Assembly: GCA_021604365.1 (NCBI GenBank)
Contig: BQIZ01000020.1
Location: 1-32,660, forward strand
Length of the DNA: 32,660 nt
From: Nitrospirales bacterium
GTDB lineage: Bacteria > Nitrospirota > Nitrospiria > Nitrospirales > UBA8639
Reading direction: 5' to 3'
Position 1 is the stretch's first letter. Each line of letters begins with the position of its first letter. The notes under the pieces were generated by a model. It was not told the DNA's origin and made no database searches. It was given only the letters and a program-made list of their open reading frames with translations. The translations under genes were made by a program, and so were the position numbers. Below, in pieces: positions 16,269 through 24,554 of the stretch.

Positions 16269-17273
16269 ATGAAAACTTGCCATGCGTGGAATCAAAAGGT
16301 GAAAAGCCTGTGTGCGTTGGGAGTCCTTGCCGGTTTAGGATTTTTTGTAAATCTTCAGCCAGCCTTTGCTCAAGCGACTCCCTCTGTTCTTTCCCTGCAA
16401 TCCAGTCCTACCAAGGTGACGTATCTTGGTGTACATTTCCTGACCGCCAGTAAGGGATGGGTCGTTGGAGCAGGTGGGACCGTACTCCATACCGACGATG
16501 GCGGAGCCTCCTGGAAGTCCAACCCACGCCGGACTAACGCATTATTGACTGCGGTGACCTTTGCGGATGCGAAGCACGGATGGATTCTTGGACAAAACGG
16601 AACAGTGTTGCATACTGTCAACGGTGGAAAACAGTGGATTCCACAAGATAGTGGGACAAACGGAACTCTTTACGCGGCTGATTTTCTCACAACCGATCAT
16701 GGGTGGGTGGTCGGTTCCCGTGGGGTAATTCTGCACACGGAAGACGGGGGAGAGAGCTGGGCCGATCAAGTCAGTGGTACGACAGCAGACCTCTTCGGCG
16801 TCCATTTTCTGAATGAAAAACGGGGGTGGGCCGTGGGTGCTCTTGGTGTCATATTGGTCACTACTGATGGGGGAAAGAGTTGGGGGCTCCAATCCACCAA
16901 TAATCCCGCAACATTCTTTGATATTGTGTTTACGGATAATGTGTCGGGATGGGCTGTTGGGACGCAGGGAGCCATCTTTCAAACGTTGAATGGAGGGGAG
17001 GTATGGGTGGATCACACTCGACCCTGTGGAAGTCCATGCATTAAGCCCGCTGATTTGGTCAATATACAGTTTTTGAATTCACTGGTTGGTCGAATAGTTG
17101 GTGAGCGTGGGACGATCTTAGAGACTCAAGACGCTGGATTTACCTGGAAGGAAATTGAGCCCCTAAACTCTGAAACCCTATATGCTCAATCATTTCCTGA
17201 TCTTTCACATGGTTTTGCGGTGGGAGACCATGGGACAATAATTCATTTTGAAACCGCGCCACCACGACCCTAA
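16269..17273 (+). CDS. Exported Ycf48/HCF136-like beta-propeller protein
   Basis: The 334-residue product has a signal peptide (MKTCHAWNQK to PAFAQA) and then six or seven repeats. Their core is G-W-x-V-G-x-x-G-x-I/V-L-x-T-x-D-G-G-x-S-W, for example GWVVGAGGTVLHTDDGG and GWVVGSRGVILHTEDGG. This is the pattern of the photosystem II assembly factor Ycf48 and its many non-photosynthetic bacterial relatives. In a non-phototroph a scaffolding or assembly role at the envelope is the usual guess. A Cys pair in the segment TRPCGSPCIKPADL may form a disulfide. The frame is open from 16158 inside the previous gene. An ATG at 16236 overlaps its stop codon, but the signal peptide supports 16269. The gene converges on rsmE with only 24 bases between them. 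Confidence 0.85.
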   Translation: MKTCHAWNQKVKSLCALGVLAGLGFFVNLQPAFAQATPSVLSLQSSPTKVTYLGVHFLTASKGWVVGAGGTVLHTDDGGASWKSNPRRTNALLTAVTFADAKHGWILGQNGTVLHTVNGGKQWIPQDSGTNGTLYAADFLTTDHGWVVGSRGVILHTEDGGESWADQVSGTTADLFGVHFLNEKRGWAVGALGVILVTTDGGKSWGLQSTNNPATFFDIVFTDNVSGWAVGTQGAIFQTLNGGEVWVDHTRPCGSPCIKPADLVNIQFLNSLVGRIVGERGTILETQDAGFTWKEIEPLNSETLYAQSFPDLSHGFAVGDHGTIIHFETAPPRP

Positions 17274-17297
17274 TTGTGGATTCATCCGTCGTTGGCA

Positions 17298-18032
17298 TCA
17301 GAGATAATTGAGTCTGGCCTGGAGAATGGCCAATGAAGCCAGGCTAGCGGTTTCTGCTCGCAAAATTCCCTTCCCTAAGTTGGCAAAAACTACATTTAGA
17401 GATTGAGCCGCTTGGCGTTCCTCTTTCGTCCAACCGCCCTCCGGGCCGATAAAAACAGTGATTCCGCCATGAATTTCCGATGGCAAGAGTATTTTTGATA
17501 GAGAAACGTTCTGCTGCCGCTCAGCTAACATGATTTGGATCTCTCCATTTTCCCGCTGTAAAAATTCCTGAAATGTTTGAATGGGAAGTATCGTTGGCAC
17601 GCTCCATCGCTCACTTTGTTGCGCTGCTTCCAAAGCAATGCGTTCCCATCTTTCCTGGAATTTGGCTGCGTGTATTGGAGACACTCGAGGAATGATCCTC
17701 TCTGTCACAAGTGGCGCAAGCGTATGGACTCCGAGTTCCGTTGCTTTTTGGATAACCCAAGCCATTTTCTCTCCTTTTAAAATAGCTTGTGCCAAGGTGA
17801 TGGGCGGAGTGGAAGAGGGCGAGGATTCTTGGATTCTCAGAACATTGGCGTAAATAGCCTGTTTGGTTATCTGATGGATGGTTGTATGGTACCGTCGACC
17901 TAGATCATCATTGAGAATCAGCAGGTCTCCTGGTCTCGTTCGTAAACTTTTAGACAGATGAGTGAATAAAGGGTCGCCTATCATGACCCTTTCATCCTCA
18001 ACCTGGGTTGAATGGATGAAATAAACTGGCAT
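17298..18032 (-). CDS. rsmE: 16S rRNA (uracil-1498 N3)-methyltransferase RsmE
   Basis: A SPOUT-class methyltransferase of 244 residues from the ATG at 18032. It starts MPVYFIHSTQ and has the N-terminal PUA-like RNA-binding part. The central KGEKMAWVIQKATELGV is at about 87-103. The C-terminal trefoil-knot SAM site has IGPEGGWTKEE from 195 and LGKGILRAETA at 219-229. RsmE methylates N3 of U1498 of 16S rRNA in assembled small subunits. The frame continues upstream into dnaJ, but homologues begin at this Met. It is the last gene of grpE-dnaK-dnaJ-rsmE, a frequent arrangement, 37 bases after dnaJ. Confidence 0.93.
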   Translation of the reverse strand: MPVYFIHSTQVEDERVMIGDPLFTHLSKSLRTRPGDLLILNDDLGRRYHTTIHQITKQAIYANVLRIQESSPSSTPPITLAQAILKGEKMAWVIQKATELGVHTLAPLVTERIIPRVSPIHAAKFQERWERIALEAAQQSERWSVPTILPIQTFQEFLQRENGEIQIMLAERQQNVSLSKILLPSEIHGGITVFIGPEGGWTKEERQAAQSLNVVFANLGKGILRAETASLASLAILQARLNYL

Positions 18033-18069
18033 ATGTTGGACGTTATGGGGAGAAAAGATGAGAGGAGGG

Positions 18070-19194
18070 TTAATCGAACATATTCTTGACTTTATCGAAC
18101 AGGCCTTCTCCTTGTGTGTCCGTAGAAATTCCGCACTCCTCCGCATAGGCGGTAAGGAGTTCGTGTTGTTTTGGAGTCAGTTTGGTAGGAATTTCTATTT
18201 TAGTCCGAATCAGTTGATCCCCACGAGATTGGGATTTAAGCCCAGGGGCACCTAATCCTTTGAGGCGGAGAATTTGATCATGCTGGGTTCCTCCAGGGAT
18301 CTTCACCATGGTGGTTCCATTTAATGTTGGGACTTCAACTTTCCCCCCAAGAGTCGCTGTGACGAAATCCAAGCGTAAGTCATAAAGAATCTCTTGGCCT
18401 TTCCGTTGAAAGTGTGGATGGGGCCGTACACTGAGTGCCACATACAAATCACCAGGGGGTCCGCCATTCATTCCATGCTCCCCTTCGTGGGAAAGGCGAA
18501 GTCTCATGCCGGTTTCGACCCCAGCTGGAATGGTGACCGCTAAGAGCCGTTCCTTGTGAACGCGTCTTTGCCCCCTGCAGGTTTTGCATGGGTCGGCGAT
18601 GACTTGTCCTGATCCTTGGCATTGACCACAGGTTCGATTGATGGTGAAAAAACCTTGTTGCAGGCGAATTTGTCCAGCTCCACGGCATGCAGAACAGGGT
18701 TTGACCGCTTGATCGGATTTCGCGCCGGTTCCATGGCAGGCTTCACAGACTTCCCAACGAGGGATCTTGAGTTTGGCTTCCTTGCCATTGATGGCCTCTT
18801 CAAAGGAGATTTCAAGGTTATATTGAAGATCATTCCCTTGTTCGGGGCGATTTGGTCCTCTTCCACCACCGAAGAAATCTTCAAAAATATCTCCAAACAC
18901 ATCTCCGAAGCCGCCTCCTCCAAACCCGAATCCATCGGCTCCTCCTCCTTGGCCAGCCGCTGCATGTCCGAACATGTCGTACTTTTTTCGGCGATCCGAA
19001 TCGCTGAGCACTTCATAAGCCTCTCCGGCTTCCTTGAACTTTTCTTCCGCTGTTTTTTTCTGAATTGGGTCGGCATGCAAATCCGGGTGGTGTTGCCTGG
19101 CCAGCTTTCTAAAGCCTTTTTTAATCTCTTCGTCCGAGGCATTGCGGTCCACCCCGAGAATTTCGTAATAATCTCGTTTTCCGGTCTGTGCCAT
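18070..19194 (-). CDS. dnaJ: Chaperone protein DnaJ (Hsp40)
   Basis: The 374-residue co-chaperone has a J domain with HPD at 36-38 and a Gly/Phe-rich linker (FGFGGGGFGDVFGDIFEDFF). Four zinc-finger repeats follow: CEACHGTG, CSACRGAG, CGQCQGSG and CKTCRGQR. The fourth repeat ends in Arg where the consensus has Gly. All eight zinc-binding Cys are present. The C-terminal client-binding domains (GDLYVALSVRPHPHFQRKG) complete a type I DnaJ. It delivers unfolded substrates to DnaK and stimulates its ATPase. GGAAA precedes the ATG. It lies 72 bases downstream of dnaK. Confidence 0.97.
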   Translation of the reverse strand: MAQTGKRDYYEILGVDRNASDEEIKKGFRKLARQHHPDLHADPIQKKTAEEKFKEAGEAYEVLSDSDRRKKYDMFGHAAAGQGGGADGFGFGGGGFGDVFGDIFEDFFGGGRGPNRPEQGNDLQYNLEISFEEAINGKEAKLKIPRWEVCEACHGTGAKSDQAVKPCSACRGAGQIRLQQGFFTINRTCGQCQGSGQVIADPCKTCRGQRRVHKERLLAVTIPAGVETGMRLRLSHEGEHGMNGGPPGDLYVALSVRPHPHFQRKGQEILYDLRLDFVTATLGGKVEVPTLNGTTMVKIPGGTQHDQILRLKGLGAPGLKSQSRGDQLIRTKIEIPTKLTPKQHELLTAYAEECGISTDTQGEGLFDKVKNMFD

Positions 19195-19266
19195 CAGCGT
19201 TTTCCAAATGATGAAAAAATTGTGCAGTAATGTATGAGCATGCGCATCAGTCTGCTAAAAAGGTTT

Positions 19267-21198
19267 TTAGTTCTTGCCTTTATCAACTTCTTCAAATTCG
19301 GCATCCACAACTTTTTCCTCACTGCCAGCGCTTTCACCACCAGAGGTTCCAGGGCCGTCCTCCGGTCCGGCCCCACCGGACGAGGCGTCAGTGGAGGCTT
19401 TCTTGTACATTTCTTCAGCTAGTTTATGTGAGGCTGCGGTGAGGCTTTGCATGGCGGTTTTAATCGCTTCCAGGTCAGTTTCCTCCATGGCTTTACGGAG
19501 TGCATCCACTGCCCCGGTGATGTTGGATTTTTCCGATTCCTCAATCTTGTCCCCATGTTCGCTCAGATTCTTTTCTGTACTATAAATAAGAGTATCGGCC
19601 TGATTCTTGATTTCGACCAATTCCCGTTTCTTTTTGTCCTCTTCGGTATGACTTTGAGCTTCCTTAACGAGGCGCTCAACTTCTTCCTTACTTAATCCAC
19701 TAGATGCCGTGATTTTGATCGATTGTTCTTTCTGTGTCGCCATATCTTTTGCTGAGACATGCACTATTCCATTTGCGTCAATGTCAAAGGTGACTTCAAC
19801 TTGCGGAACACCTCTTGGAGCCATAGGAAGCCCGACTAAATCAAACTGTCCCAATAGCTTATTGTCATTGGCCATTTCCCGCTCACCTTGGAATACTCTG
19901 ATGGTCACGGCAGTTTGGTTGTCGGCTGCAGTGGAAAAAATTTGGCTCTTTTTGGTGGGTATGGTGGTATTACGTTCGATGAGTTTCGTGAAGATTCCAC
20001 CGAGTGTTTCAATGCCGAGTGAAAGCGGAGTGACATCCAACAAGAGGACATCTTTGACATCCCCTTTCAGGACTCCACCTTGAATGGCCGCACCGATTGC
20101 GACCACTTCATCAGGATTCACACCACGGTGGGGTTCTTTTCCGAAAAATTGCTTGACTCGTTCAATGACTTTTGGCATCCGAGTCATTCCACCGACCAAG
20201 ACGATTTCATTGATGTCGCTGGTGGTCATGTCAGCATCGGCAAGAGCTTTTTTGCAGGGCTCCATTGTTCGCTCAATTAAATCATTCACCAGTTGCTCGT
20301 ATTTTGATCTGGTGAGCTTAAGGACCAAGTGTTTTGGTCCACTGGCATCGGCGGTAATGAAGGGTAAATTTACTTCGGTTTCTTGGGAGGAGGAGAGTTC
20401 AATCTTTGCCCGTTCGGCTGCTTCTTTCAGTCGTTGCAGGGCCATTCGATCATTCCGCAAATCGATTCCCTGATCTTTTTTGAATTCTTCAACCAGCCAA
20501 TCCATCACACGAAGATCAAAGTCGTCTCCGCCCAAAAAGGTATCACCATTAGTGGACTTGACTTCGAATACTCCTTCTCCGATTTCTAGAATTGAAACGT
20601 CAAAGGTTCCACCACCCAGGTCGTAGACGGCAATACGTTCATCTTTTTTCTTATCGAGCCCATAGGCGAGTGACGCTGCAGTCGGTTCATTGATGATGCG
20701 CAAGACATTTAAGCCTGCAATCTTTCCTGCGTCCTTGGTGGCTTGCCGTTGGCTATCATCAAAATAGGCTGGAACCGTTATGACGGCATCCGTCACCTTT
20801 TCCCCTAAATAATCTTCAGCCGTTTGCTTCATTTTTTGAAGGATCATGGCTGAAACTTCTGCTGGACTATAGCTTTTTCCTCTGATGATGACGTGGGCAT
20901 CGCCATTAGCACCTTCCTCTGTTTTATAGGAAAGCCGGTTTGCTGCATTTTTGACTTCAGGAGAGGAATGCTTTCTCCCCATAAGGCGCTTTACCGAATA
21001 AATAGTGTTTTCTGGGTTGGTAATGGCTTGCCGTTTGGCAATCTGTCCGACCAATCGTTCGTCTTTGTCCGTCAGGGCCACGACCGATGGTGTGGTCCGG
21101 GCACCTTCCGAATTGGCGATGACAGTCGGATCTCCTCCACTCATCACAGCAACGCAAGAATTTGTTGTTCCTAGGTCAATCCCAATAATTTTGCTCAT
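19267..21198 (-). CDS. dnaK: Chaperone protein DnaK (Hsp70)
   Basis: Full-length Hsp70 of 643 residues. The actin-like ATPase has phosphate-1 motif [13 protein letters not shown] at the N-terminus, phosphate-2 motif [17 protein letters not shown], and GGMTRMPKV. The substrate-binding domain follows ([24 protein letters not shown]). The tail is Gly/Ser-rich and ends with [12 protein letters not shown]. Its ATG overlaps the grpE stop in an ATGA arrangement, with GGAGG 12 bases upstream, so the two genes are translationally coupled. DnaK works with GrpE (nucleotide exchange) and DnaJ, all encoded here. Confidence 0.98.
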   Translation of the reverse strand: MSKIIGIDLGTTNSCVAVMSGGDPTVIANSEGARTTPSVVALTDKDERLVGQIAKRQAITNPENTIYSVKRLMGRKHSSPEVKNAANRLSYKTEEGANGDAHVIIRGKSYSPAEVSAMILQKMKQTAEDYLGEKVTDAVITVPAYFDDSQRQATKDAGKIAGLNVLRIINEPTAASLAYGLDKKKDERIAVYDLGGGTFDVSILEIGEGVFEVKSTNGDTFLGGDDFDLRVMDWLVEEFKKDQGIDLRNDRMALQRLKEAAERAKIELSSSQETEVNLPFITADASGPKHLVLKLTRSKYEQLVNDLIERTMEPCKKALADADMTTSDINEIVLVGGMTRMPKVIERVKQFFGKEPHRGVNPDEVVAIGAAIQGGVLKGDVKDVLLLDVTPLSLGIETLGGIFTKLIERNTTIPTKKSQIFSTAADNQTAVTIRVFQGEREMANDNKLLGQFDLVGLPMAPRGVPQVEVTFDIDANGIVHVSAKDMATQKEQSIKITASSGLSKEEVERLVKEAQSHTEEDKKKRELVEIKNQADTLIYSTEKNLSEHGDKIEESEKSNITGAVDALRKAMEETDLEAIKTAMQSLTAASHKLAEEMYKKASTDASSGGAGPEDGPGTSGGESAGSEEKVVDAEFEEVDKGKN

Positions 21199-21800
21199 AC
21201 GTGTATTCCTCCCTCTTCACCAGATTCTTCCGTAGAACATGGTTGTGTCAGTTCTGATTTTTCTTTCGCTACGCTTACCATAGCCGGGCGTAAAATGCGA
21301 TCGTGCAATAAATATCCTTTTTGAAATTCTTCAATGACAGTGTTTGGATCCACGCCTTCAGATTCCACCTGGGTTACTGCTTGGTGGATAGCAGGATCAA
21401 ATGAATTTCCCGTGGTACATAGTTGCTGAACGCCAACTTTACCCACGGTTTCCAGGAATTGTTTGTGGGTAAGCTCTACCCCTTCCAGTAATGGGCCGCT
21501 GGTTCCTGTATCTTTCGCGCACTGAATAGCTCGCTCAAGATTATCTATAATAGGAAGCAAATTTTTCAGTAACGATTCATTGCCAAATCGAATAGAATCG
21601 CTTTGATCCCGCTGCGCCCGACGTTTGTAGTTTTCAAACTCTGCAGCCAGACGCAAATATTTATCTTGGGAAATTTGGAGTTCTTCTTCTGGTGTTTCGC
21701 CACACTCCGAAGTATTTCCTGTTGTGTCCTCCGTTGAATCTTCTTGAGGACCGACTTCTTCTGCAGTCACTTCTTCAGTAGTTTCATCTGTGGAAGACAT
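21195..21800 (-). CDS. grpE: Nucleotide exchange factor GrpE
   Basis: About 201 residues. The N-terminus is long, acidic and Thr/Glu-rich. A coiled-coil segment follows ([20 protein letters not shown]) and then the beta domain with [24 protein letters not shown], which contacts DnaK. The frame is open to an ATG at 21857. The ATG at 21800 is preferred because GGGAAAAGG lies eight bases upstream and the extra N-terminal residues do not resemble the family. It is first in the grpE-dnaK-dnaJ-rsmE operon. hrcA, often its upstream neighbour, is absent. Confidence 0.94.
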   Translation of the reverse strand: MSSTDETTEEVTAEEVGPQEDSTEDTTGNTSECGETPEEELQISQDKYLRLAAEFENYKRRAQRDQSDSIRFGNESLLKNLLPIIDNLERAIQCAKDTGTSGPLLEGVELTHKQFLETVGKVGVQQLCTTGNSFDPAIHQAVTQVESEGVDPNTVIEEFQKGYLLHDRILRPAMVSVAKEKSELTQPCSTEESGEEGGIHV

Positions 21801-21877
21801 GGTTTTACCTTTTCCCGTTTGTTGCGTCATAAATGACCAATATGAAGAGAGAGACATTTTATGCTGCTTATCGAAGT

Positions 21878-21905
21878 TAGATAGTCACTTCCTCTGGCAA
21901 GTCAA
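21878..21905 (-). promoter_or_regulatory. Candidate sigma70-type promoter of the grpE operon
   Basis: On the minus strand TTGACT (21905-21900) and TATCTA (21883-21878) are 16 bases apart, about 78 bases before the grpE ATG. Neither a sigma32-type pair (CTTGAA/CCCCAT) nor a CIRCE inverted repeat is visible in this gap. Seen by eye only. Confidence 0.35.
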
Positions 21906-21969
21906 CCCATCCTCTTAAATTTCTTATGATTTTTGGTTTACAGAAAACAATAGAAAATAGCGAGAGAAG

Positions 21970-22746
21970 TTATCCACAGGAAGGGGTCATGCGATCATAG
22001 AGGAGCTTTAAACCCTCTAATGTAAGGTTTGGTCTAACCTCCTGAATAGTGCGAGAAATTGGAACAATCGTCTGAGCCAGTCCACCTGTTGCAATGACAA
22101 GTGGGGAATCTCCGGTTTCCTGTTGTATTCTCCTCACGATTTCATCAACCAAACCAGCATATCCATACATGATTCCTGCCTGCATACTGGAGGTTGTGTC
22201 TTTGCCAATTACGGAGGTCGGGATAACCAGATCAACTTTGGGAAGCTTTGCTGTTTTAGTGTGAAGGGTCTCTGCTGCGCTTTTTAAGCCAGGGGCAATG
22301 GTTCCGCCTAGGTACTCGCCAAGTTGGGTGACGATACAGAATGTGGTAGCCGTCCCAAAGTCCACAATAATCAGATATCGTTGATAGCGGGCAAAGGCCG
22401 CAGCCGCATTGACAAGACGGTCTGTCCCAATTTCATCGGGATTACTGTATTGGAGGATGAGCCCATGAGGACATGCGCTCGTGACCATAAGGGGTTGTTG
22501 TCCAAGTAATGATTGGGCCAACATGTCAAAAATATGCGTGAGTGGGGGGACCACACTCGTGACAATACAGCCTGAAATGGCTTCTGGGAGGATTTTATGA
22601 AATTGAAGGAGGGAGCGAAGAACTATGCTGTATTCATCAGGGGTTTTGGAATGGTCGGTGGATAAGCGCCAGTGTGAGATCAGCGTGCTGTCCTGAAAAA
22701 TGCCACACACAATTTGTGAGTTACCAATGTCGATGGCTAAAAGCAT
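21970..22746 (-). CDS. coaX: Type III pantothenate kinase
   Basis: The 258-residue product has the ASKHA-fold motifs of CoaX. These are DIGNSQIVCGIF near the N-terminus (Asp6), the TPDEYS and HGL regions, EIGTDRLVNA with GTDR at 107-110, and VDFGTATTF at 128-136. It phosphorylates pantothenate in the first step of coenzyme A synthesis. CoaX enzymes need a monovalent cation and resist feedback by CoA. The ATG at 22746 (MLLAIDIGNS) is chosen over 22773 because homologues start at this Met and GGAG lies upstream. It is the last gene of valS-nadC-birA-coaX, 41 bases after birA. Confidence 0.94.
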   Translation of the reverse strand: MLLAIDIGNSQIVCGIFQDSTLISHWRLSTDHSKTPDEYSIVLRSLLQFHKILPEAISGCIVTSVVPPLTHIFDMLAQSLLGQQPLMVTSACPHGLILQYSNPDEIGTDRLVNAAAAFARYQRYLIIVDFGTATTFCIVTQLGEYLGGTIAPGLKSAAETLHTKTAKLPKVDLVIPTSVIGKDTTSSMQAGIMYGYAGLVDEIVRRIQQETGDSPLVIATGGLAQTIVPISRTIQEVRPNLTLEGLKLLYDRMTPSCG

Positions 22747-22787
22747 AAAAAATTGCCACTCCTCTTGAGCCATCCTTCAGAGATGGG

Positions 22788-23612
22788 TCATTGCTGAACG
22801 GTTGTGCGTAGATGAAGGATTTCTCCTGAATGAATATCTCGCATCCTAGACGATTGTTCGTTTGGGTCGGAAAGGGAGGGGATAATTTTAAGTTGGCCTT
22901 GTTCTCCTATGGAATGGGCCAGTCCCTGTATTTGGCTCCCATCAGGGAACTGAACCTGAATCATTTGTCCAATGGTGATACACCAATGTTTGTATTCTAC
23001 AATTAAAGATTGCGGACCCTGGGACCTCAGGCTTTCCCAATTTTCTTCCAAGGATGTGATCACTTTAGTGATCAGCGCTTCTCTATCCAGAGGGCAATGG
23101 CACTGGATATGAAGAGAAGTCGCACTGGCTTGGAGATCTGAAGGGAATTCGGATTGAGTGATGTTAACGTTAATCCCGAAGCCTATCACCACGCATGTCT
23201 GGTGTCCTGCATTCCGAAAGGAATCACATAACACGCCACCAAGTTTACGCCCTCCAATTAATAAGTCATTGGGCCACTTAAGATCGATACGAATTCCTGT
23301 CTGTTGTTCAAGTGCCTGGGCAATCGCCACACCGGCCATGTGCGGAATCCATCCTAAATATTGAATAGTTGTTTCAGGAACCAAAAGGAGAGATCCGTAA
23401 ATATTGGACTTGCCTGGGGAAAACCATAACCGGTCTAATCGACCTCGCCCCGCGGTTTGTCTGTCGGCCAGAACGACGGTTCCAGATAGGGCCTGGTCCT
23501 TGGCCCTTTCAATGGCAAACGCATTGGTTGAAGCTAACTCGTCAAAAATATAAAGGGTCTCGCCAATTTTTTTTAAGGGAAGAAGTAGGGCTAGTTTTTT
23601 GGCGGATAACAC
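22788..23612 (-). CDS. birA: Biotin--[acetyl-CoA-carboxylase] ligase, lacking the DNA-binding domain
   Basis: A 274-residue biotin protein ligase with STN at 28-30, the biotinyl-AMP loop AGRGRLDRLWFSP from 54, KWPND at 112-116, GGRKLGGVLCD, and a C-terminal SH3-like domain. It attaches biotin to the carrier domain of acetyl-CoA carboxylase. No N-terminal winged helix precedes the catalytic domain, so it is a monofunctional (class I) enzyme that cannot repress biotin genes as E. coli BirA does. The start is a GTG without a good ribosome binding site, 27 bases after the nadC stop. Confidence 0.94.
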   Translation of the reverse strand: MLSAKKLALLLPLKKIGETLYIFDELASTNAFAIERAKDQALSGTVVLADRQTAGRGRLDRLWFSPGKSNIYGSLLLVPETTIQYLGWIPHMAGVAIAQALEQQTGIRIDLKWPNDLLIGGRKLGGVLCDSFRNAGHQTCVVIGFGINVNITQSEFPSDLQASATSLHIQCHCPLDREALITKVITSLEENWESLRSQGPQSLIVEYKHWCITIGQMIQVQFPDGSQIQGLAHSIGEQGQLKIIPSLSDPNEQSSRMRDIHSGEILHLRTTVQQ

Positions 23613-23639
23613 AGATGAGGCAGTGGGTTAGAGTAAAAG

Positions 23640-24554
23640 TCAGGCTCGGTATTTTCGTTTTTGAGGAACTGTTTTGGTTCGGAACGGAGTCATGTCCAAG
23701 GATAGGTCCATGGACGGGGCGGAATGTGTGAGGGCTCCAATCGAGATGAAGTTCGGTCCGGCTTCTGCCATATCTCGAACATTGTCAAGGGTCATGCCTC
23801 CTGATACTTCCACCAAGGCCTGCTTTTGAATGATGTCTATGGCCTGTCTGACATGATCGGGGGTCATGTTATCCAATAAAAGGACATCAGCTTTACCCTT
23901 CAAGGCCTGTCGGACCTGAGCAATCGTTTCGACTTCCACGCAAATTCGAAGGCCATGCGGGGCATGTTGTCTGGCCCATAGACAAGTCTGGGTGATGTTC
24001 ATACCTTGGGATGCCATGACCATCAAGTGATTATCCTTAATGAGCATGCCATCATATAGGGAGAAGCGATGATTTTTCCCTCCGCCTAGGCGGACGGCCC
24101 ATTTTTCTAGGGCCCGAAGTCCCGGGGTGGTTTTCCTTGTGTCCACTATTGCGACCGGATAATCGCGAACAGCCTCACAAAATTGATGGGTGAGCGTGCT
24201 GATCCCCGAAAGCCTTTGGAGAAAGTTCAGGGCGATACGTTCGCCTTGAAGCAGCGACTGTGCCTTCCCTTTGATGGTGAGGACAGGGGTTGATGGGGGC
24301 ACGCTTGTGCCATCGTCAAAATGGGTGGTGAATGCGATGGTTGAATCAACTGCTTGAAACACCTCCCTAGCAACGGCCACGCCGGCCACGACCATGTGGC
24401 CTTTTGCGATAATGTTGGCTTGAGCTAGCAGGGTTGGTGGAATGAGAAGGGTCGAGGTCAGGTCTCCGTAGGCAAGGTCTTCTTCCAGAGCAGCGCTGAT
24501 TACACGCCGCATAGAGGAAAGAGGAGGAGGCGAGGCGGGAGAAGGTACGTTCAT
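23640..24554 (-). CDS. nadC: Nicotinate-nucleotide pyrophosphorylase (quinolinate phosphoribosyltransferase)
   Basis: The 304-residue enzyme converts quinolinate and PRPP to nicotinate mononucleotide in de novo NAD synthesis. Signatures are EEDLAYGDLTS near the N-terminus, LNFLQRLSGISTLT, DTRKTTPGLR at 138-147, KNHR at 160-163, LIKDNH ending at 176, and VEVSGGMTLDNV. The first 14 residues are a Pro/Ser-rich extension, so the true start may be the Met at residue 15. The annotated ATG shares its A with the valS stop (TGATG), suggesting coupled translation. nadA and nadB are not in the window. Confidence 0.95.
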   Translation of the reverse strand: MNVPSPASPPPLSSMRRVISAALEEDLAYGDLTSTLLIPPTLLAQANIIAKGHMVVAGVAVAREVFQAVDSTIAFTTHFDDGTSVPPSTPVLTIKGKAQSLLQGERIALNFLQRLSGISTLTHQFCEAVRDYPVAIVDTRKTTPGLRALEKWAVRLGGGKNHRFSLYDGMLIKDNHLMVMASQGMNITQTCLWARQHAPHGLRICVEVETIAQVRQALKGKADVLLLDNMTPDHVRQAIDIIQKQALVEVSGGMTLDNVRDMAEAGPNFISIGALTHSAPSMDLSLDMTPFRTKTVPQKRKYRA

